Position numbers and translations under genes: made by a program. 8,557 nucleotides of DNA from Rhodospirillaceae bacterium UBA6608. GTDB lineage: Bacteria; Pseudomonadota; Alphaproteobacteria; Rhodospirillales_A; Casp-alpha2. Each line of letters opens with the position of its first letter. The first letter of the stretch is position 1. Below, piece by piece: positions 5,904 through 8,557 of this stretch. The DNA lies in NCBI GenBank assembly GCA_002433335.1, contig DJHY01000291.1, positions 1 to 8,557 of the forward strand, in the 5' to 3' direction. Below the pieces are notes generated by a model. It saw only the letters and a list, made by a program, of their open reading frames with translations. It ran no database searches and had not been told where the DNA came from.

Positions 5904-6830
5904 TCACCCGGCGGAGAGTTCCGCCAATTTATGCTTCAGCGCCAAAAGATCGCGCCAAGCGTCGCGTTTCATCGCCGGGGACCGCAGCAGATAGGCCGGA
6001 TGGTACAGCGCCATGGCCGGAATGGGGGCCGGCATGCGCGGCGTGGCGTAGCTGAACCATTTGCCACGCAGACGGGTAATGCCCTGGGTCTGGGCCAACA
6101 GGGCCTTGGCCGACGGACCGCCGACACAGACCAGCACCCGGGGATCGACGATTTCGATCAGGCGTTCGACGAACGGCAGGCAGATCGCCGTTTCGCCCGG
6201 GGTCGGCGTGCGGTTGCCCGGCGGCCGCCAGAACACGGTGTTGGAGATCAGCACCGCCGCATCGCCCTCGCCGTGACGGTCCAGGCCGATGCTGCCCAGC
6301 ATGGCGTCCAGCAGCTTGCCCGACGGCCCGACGAAGGGCAGGCCCTGGCGGTCTTCCTCGGCCCCCGGGGCTTCGCCGACGACCAGCACCCGGGCCTTCG
6401 GGTTGCCGTCGATGAAACACATGTTCGAGGCCGTGGTCTTAAGGGCGCAGCCGTTGAAATCGTTCAGGGCGGCGCGCAGGGCTTCGACCGTTTCGGCCTT
6501 GTTGGCCTGGGTCACCGCGTCCTTGATCGCCACTTCGTCGGACAGGGCCGCCGGGGGTTGCGGCTTGGTCAGCGGGCCACGCGGCGGCGGCGCGGCCTGA
6601 CCGTACGCGGGCCCACCCTGCCCCGGCCCACCTTGTCCCGGCCTGGCCCCTGCCGGAGCCTGCGCCGCCGACGCCTTGGCCGCGCGGGCGGCCTGCTCGG
6701 CGACGTGTTCGGCGAAGCGATCCTGGGGCGCGTCGGCGATGGCCTCGTCGACGCCGGCCTCCGCATACCATTGCAGCAGCGCCCGGACGGCGCTGGGGTC
6801 AATGGCGGGATCAATTGAGAGTTCCGTCAT
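5904..6830 (-). CDS. Uracil-DNA glycosylase, family 4-like
   Basis: A 308-residue base-excision repair enzyme that removes uracil from DNA. The N-terminal helical stretch (1-56) is followed by a low-complexity Ala/Pro/Gly linker (about 57-95). The glycosylase domain (about 100-305) has VVGEAPGAEEDRQGLPFVG (150-168; GEAPG is family-4 motif 1, E153), SGKLLDAML (170-178), SNTVFWRPPGNRTPTPGE (196-213), VCVGGPSAKALL (234-245), ITRLRGKWFSY (251-261) and HPAYLLRSPAMKR (277-289, motif 2). Canonical family-4 enzymes bind a 4Fe-4S cluster through four cysteines. Here the position in 'CRPPGNR' is Trp201, and only C128 and C217 look equivalent, so the cluster may be absent. The start at 6828-6830 has no clear Shine-Dalgarno. 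Divergent from the ETF-QO gene. Confidence 0.9.
   Translation of the reverse strand: MTELSIDPAIDPSAVRALLQWYAEAGVDEAIADAPQDRFAEHVAEQAARAAKASAAQAPAGARPGQGGPGQGGPAYGQAAPPPRGPLTKPQPPAALSDEVAIKDAVTQANKAETVEALRAALNDFNGCALKTTASNMCFIDGNPKARVLVVGEAPGAEEDRQGLPFVGPSGKLLDAMLGSIGLDRHGEGDAAVLISNTVFWRPPGNRTPTPGETAICLPFVERLIEIVDPRVLVCVGGPSAKALLAQTQGITRLRGKWFSYATPRMPAPIPAMALYHPAYLLRSPAMKRDAWRDLLALKHKLAELSAG
6610..6639. repeat. Two 15-bp tandem units in the glycosylase linker
   Basis: GGCCCACCCTGCCCC (6610-6624) is followed directly by GGCCCACCTTGTCCC (6625-6639), 13/15 identical. On the coding strand the two units encode the repeated pentapeptide GQGGP-GQGGP within the flexible linker (about residues 65-74). 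This looks like a minisatellite that could vary in copy number without breaking the frame. Confidence 0.7.
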
Positions 6831-6886
6831 GGGCGGAAGATTACCACAGGCGAAAAGAGAAGCGGGCCTATAGATTCCACAGCTTT

Positions 6887-6912
6887 CCTTTAATCGCCCC
6901 CCTTAAATCGCC
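6887..6912. repeat. Tandem 12-bp repeat in the glycosylase/ETF-QO gap
   Basis: CCTTTAATCGCC (6887-6898) and CCTTAAATCGCC (6901-6912) are 11/12 identical with a 14-bp period. They lie just upstream of the putative -35 for the ETF-QO gene and about 60 bp upstream of the glycosylase start. A direct repeat here is a reasonable activator or repressor site, but no regulator is identifiable. Confidence 0.5.
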
Positions 6913-6917
6913 GAGTA

Positions 6918-6947
6918 TTGCGGCCAACCCCCAAGGAATGTCATAAC
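6918..6947 (+). promoter_or_regulatory. Candidate promoter for the ETF-QO gene
   Basis: TTGCGG (6918-6923) and CATAAC (6942-6947) are 18 bp apart. Each matches the sigma-70 consensus at about 4/6. A start near 6954 would leave a leader of about 47 nt. The match is modest and is supported mainly by its position between the repeat and the dyad. Confidence 0.35.
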
Positions 6948-6948
6948 C

Positions 6949-6962
6949 CTGTTCGCTAACAG
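6949..6962. promoter_or_regulatory. CTGTT-N4-AACAG dyad (candidate operator)
   Basis: CTGTT (6949-6953) and AACAG (6958-6962) form a perfect 5-bp inverted repeat with a 4-bp centre, immediately downstream of the candidate -10. This is a position typical for a repressor. In pseudomonads PsrA controls ETF genes through a GTTTC-type dyad with similar spacing, but the half-site here differs. Binding factor unknown. Confidence 0.4.
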
Positions 6963-7000
6963 CACCTGTCAACCACCCCAAGAAGAGGATCAAGACGAGG

Positions 7001-8557
7001 ATGGAACGGGAATCAATGGAATTCGATGTGGTGATCGTGGGCGCCGGTCCGGCGGGCCTGGCGGCTGCCATTCGCCTACGGCAGGTGCACCCGGAATGCA
7101 CGGTCTGCGTCGTCGAGAAAGGCTCTGAAGTCGGCGCGCACATTCTGTCGGGCGCCGTGTTCGAGCCCCGCGCGCTGAACGAGCTGATCCCCGACTGGAA
7201 GGAAAAGGGCGCGCCGCTCAACACCCCGGCGACCAAGGACCGCTTCATGCTGCTGGGCCCGGCGGGCTCGTTGCGTCTGCCGACGCCGCCGCAGATGAAG
7301 AACCACGGCAATTACATCATCTCGCTCGGCCTGCTGTGCCGCTGGCTGGGTGAACAGGCCGAGGCCATGGGCGCGGAAATCTACCCCGGTTTCGCCGCCG
7401 CCGAGGTTCTGTTCAACGACGACGGCTCGGTCAAGGGCATCGCCACCGGCGACATGGGCCTGAACCGCGACGGCACCCCCGGCCCGAACCATCAGCCGGG
7501 CATGGAGCTGCACGCCAAATACACCCTGTTCGCCGAAGGCTGCCGCGGGCACCTCAGCAAGCAACTGGAACAGAAATTCGACCTGCGCGCCATGGGCCCG
7601 ACGGGCCGTCCCTCGGACCCGCAGACCTACGGCATCGGCATCAAGGAACTGTGGGAAGTCAAACCCGAGAATCACAAACAGGGCGAAATCCTGCACACCA
7701 TCGGCTGGCCGCTGGATTCCAAGACCTATGGCGGCTCGTTCCTGTATCACCTGGAAAACAATCAGGTCGCCCTCGGCTTCGTGATCGGCCTGGACTACCA
7801 GAACCCCTATCTGTCGCCGTTCGACGAACTGCAGCGCTACAAAACCCATCCGGAGATCGCCAAGACGTTGGAAGGCGGCCGCCGCATCAGCTACGGCGCG
7901 CGGGCCCTGAACGAAGGCGGCTATCAGTCCATTCCGGGCCTGAGCTTCCCCGGCGGGGCCCTGATCGGCTGTTCGGCGGGCTTCCTCAACACGCCCAAGA
8001 TCAAGGGCAGCCACACCGCCATGAAGACCGGCATGCTGGCCGCCGAGGCCGTGGCCGACGCCCTGAAGGCCGAGGCCGATCCGGCCCAGGGCCTGCCCGC
8101 CTATACGGACAAGGTCAAAGGCAGCTGGGTTTGGAAGGAACTGTACAAGGCGCGCAACATGCGCCCGCATTTCCACTGGGGCATGTGGGTCGGCCTGGTT
8201 CTGGGCGCGATCGACACTTTCCTGTTCCGTGGCCATGCGCCCTGGACCCTGCACAACAAGGCCGACCATTCGCAGTTGAAGAAGGCCAAGAACTGCAAGC
8301 CGATCGACTATCCCAAGCCGGACGGCGAGCTGACCTTCGACAAGCTGTCGTCGGTGCAGTTGGCGGGCACCTTCCATGAAGAAGAGCAGCCCTGCCACCT
8401 GACGCTGAAGGACGCCAGCGTCCCGATGGCCGTCAACTGGGCCGAATTCGCCGGACCGGAACAACGGTTCTGCCCGGCGGGCGTGTACGAATACGTCGAG
8501 GTCGATGGCCAGACGCAGTTCCAGATCAACGGTCAGAACTGCATCCACTGCAAGACC
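7001..8557 (+). CDS. Electron transfer flavoprotein:ubiquinone oxidoreductase (ETF-QO), 3' end missing
   Basis: 519 residues are visible before the window ends; the family runs about 540-560. The enzyme passes electrons from reduced ETF (fed by acyl-CoA and other flavin dehydrogenases) through FAD and a 4Fe-4S cluster to ubiquinone at the inner membrane. Visible are the FAD Rossmann motif [13 protein letters not shown] (11-23), [18 protein letters not shown] (39-56), the FAD C-terminal motif [20 protein letters not shown] (about 318-337) and a hydrophobic quinone/membrane segment (about 389-418, with [16 protein letters not shown]). Cluster ligands are C491 ([10 protein letters not shown]), C514 and C517 (NCIHCKT). 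The fourth, expected at 520, is one codon past the edge. The start at 7001 ([11 protein letters not shown], a familiar alphaproteobacterial N-terminus) has AGAAGAGGA 11 nt upstream. A second ATG at 7016 is possible. Confidence 0.96.
   Translation, partial: MERESMEFDVVIVGAGPAGLAAAIRLRQVHPECTVCVVEKGSEVGAHILSGAVFEPRALNELIPDWKEKGAPLNTPATKDRFMLLGPAGSLRLPTPPQMKNHGNYIISLGLLCRWLGEQAEAMGAEIYPGFAAAEVLFNDDGSVKGIATGDMGLNRDGTPGPNHQPGMELHAKYTLFAEGCRGHLSKQLEQKFDLRAMGPTGRPSDPQTYGIGIKELWEVKPENHKQGEILHTIGWPLDSKTYGGSFLYHLENNQVALGFVIGLDYQNPYLSPFDELQRYKTHPEIAKTLEGGRRISYGARALNEGGYQSIPGLSFPGGALIGCSAGFLNTPKIKGSHTAMKTGMLAAEAVADALKAEADPAQGLPAYTDKVKGSWVWKELYKARNMRPHFHWGMWVGLVLGAIDTFLFRGHAPWTLHNKADHSQLKKAKNCKPIDYPKPDGELTFDKLSSVQLAGTFHEEEQPCHLTLKDASVPMAVNWAEFAGPEQRFCPAGVYEYVEVDGQTQFQINGQNCIHCKT

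Noticed and set aside
5668..5907. 79-codon minus-strand frame starting with GTG that overlaps the glycosylase stop as GTGA
   Set aside because: The GTGA overlap looked like translational coupling. However, the codon third positions lack the window's G/C bias, there is no domain, and the slt promoter lies inside its 3' half. Chance is more likely, though a small coupled peptide cannot be fully excluded.
5931..6818. 295-codon plus-strand open frame opposite the uracil-DNA glycosylase
   Set aside because: It mirrors the glycosylase gene almost end to end, is Arg/Gly-rich and has no motif or ribosome site of its own.
7076..8548. 490-codon open frame on the minus strand, antisense to ETF-QO
   Set aside because: It lies wholly opposite a gene with clear FAD and Fe-S motifs. 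Its translation is low-complexity Ala/Gly/Arg/Gln-rich with no recognisable domain. Strong G/C third positions keep antisense frames open in such DNA.

Overview
The window is GC-rich, densely coded bacterial chromosome. The proteins point to an alphaproteobacterium, most likely a Rhodospirillales-type lineage. The main reasons are an ETF:ubiquinone oxidoreductase opening with [19 protein letters not shown], a family-4-like uracil-DNA glycosylase of the form I associate with alphaproteobacteria, and the strong G/C third-position bias. The taxon is inferred from family resemblance and was not searched.

Left block (1-2389). The 3' end of a TIGR04283-type glycosyltransferase overlaps by 4 bp a complete TIGR04282-type (DUF2064) GT-A protein. 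These are the two 'rSAM/selenodomain-associated' transferases, and they read out of the window's left edge as one operon. A strong bidirectional terminator (858-885) separates them from a DoxX-family membrane protein on the minus strand. A LysR-type regulator is transcribed divergently from doxX. The 178-bp gap between them holds an inverted repeat overlapping an extended -10 element, a GC-rich hairpin and short direct repeats.

Middle block (2403-5739, minus strand). A small single-pass membrane protein with a FliL-like layout converges on the LysR gene. Upstream of it is a 331-bp gene-free stretch, much more AT-rich than its surroundings. It carries a perfect DnaA box (TTATCCACA) and an inverted near-box. 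Next come moaB (molybdenum cofactor) and a Slt-type soluble lytic transglycosylase. These two overlap by 32 bp and are probably transcribed together from a good sigma-70-like promoter at 5711-5739. A plausible intrinsic terminator follows moaB.

Right block (5904-8557). A uracil-DNA glycosylase (minus) is divergent from an ETF:ubiquinone oxidoreductase (plus), which is cut by the window end just before the fourth Fe-S cysteine. The 170-bp intergenic region has a tandem 12-bp repeat, a promoter-like pair of hexamers and a 14-bp dyad in operator position.

Overall this is mostly housekeeping sequence: envelope remodelling, Moco synthesis, DNA repair and beta-oxidation electron transfer. I see no mobile element, CRISPR array, tRNA or rRNA, and no convincing new multigene system. 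The points most worth a second look are the DnaA-box pair, the orphan FliL-like protein, the glycosylase missing two expected Fe-S cysteines, and the regulatory dyads in the two divergent gaps.
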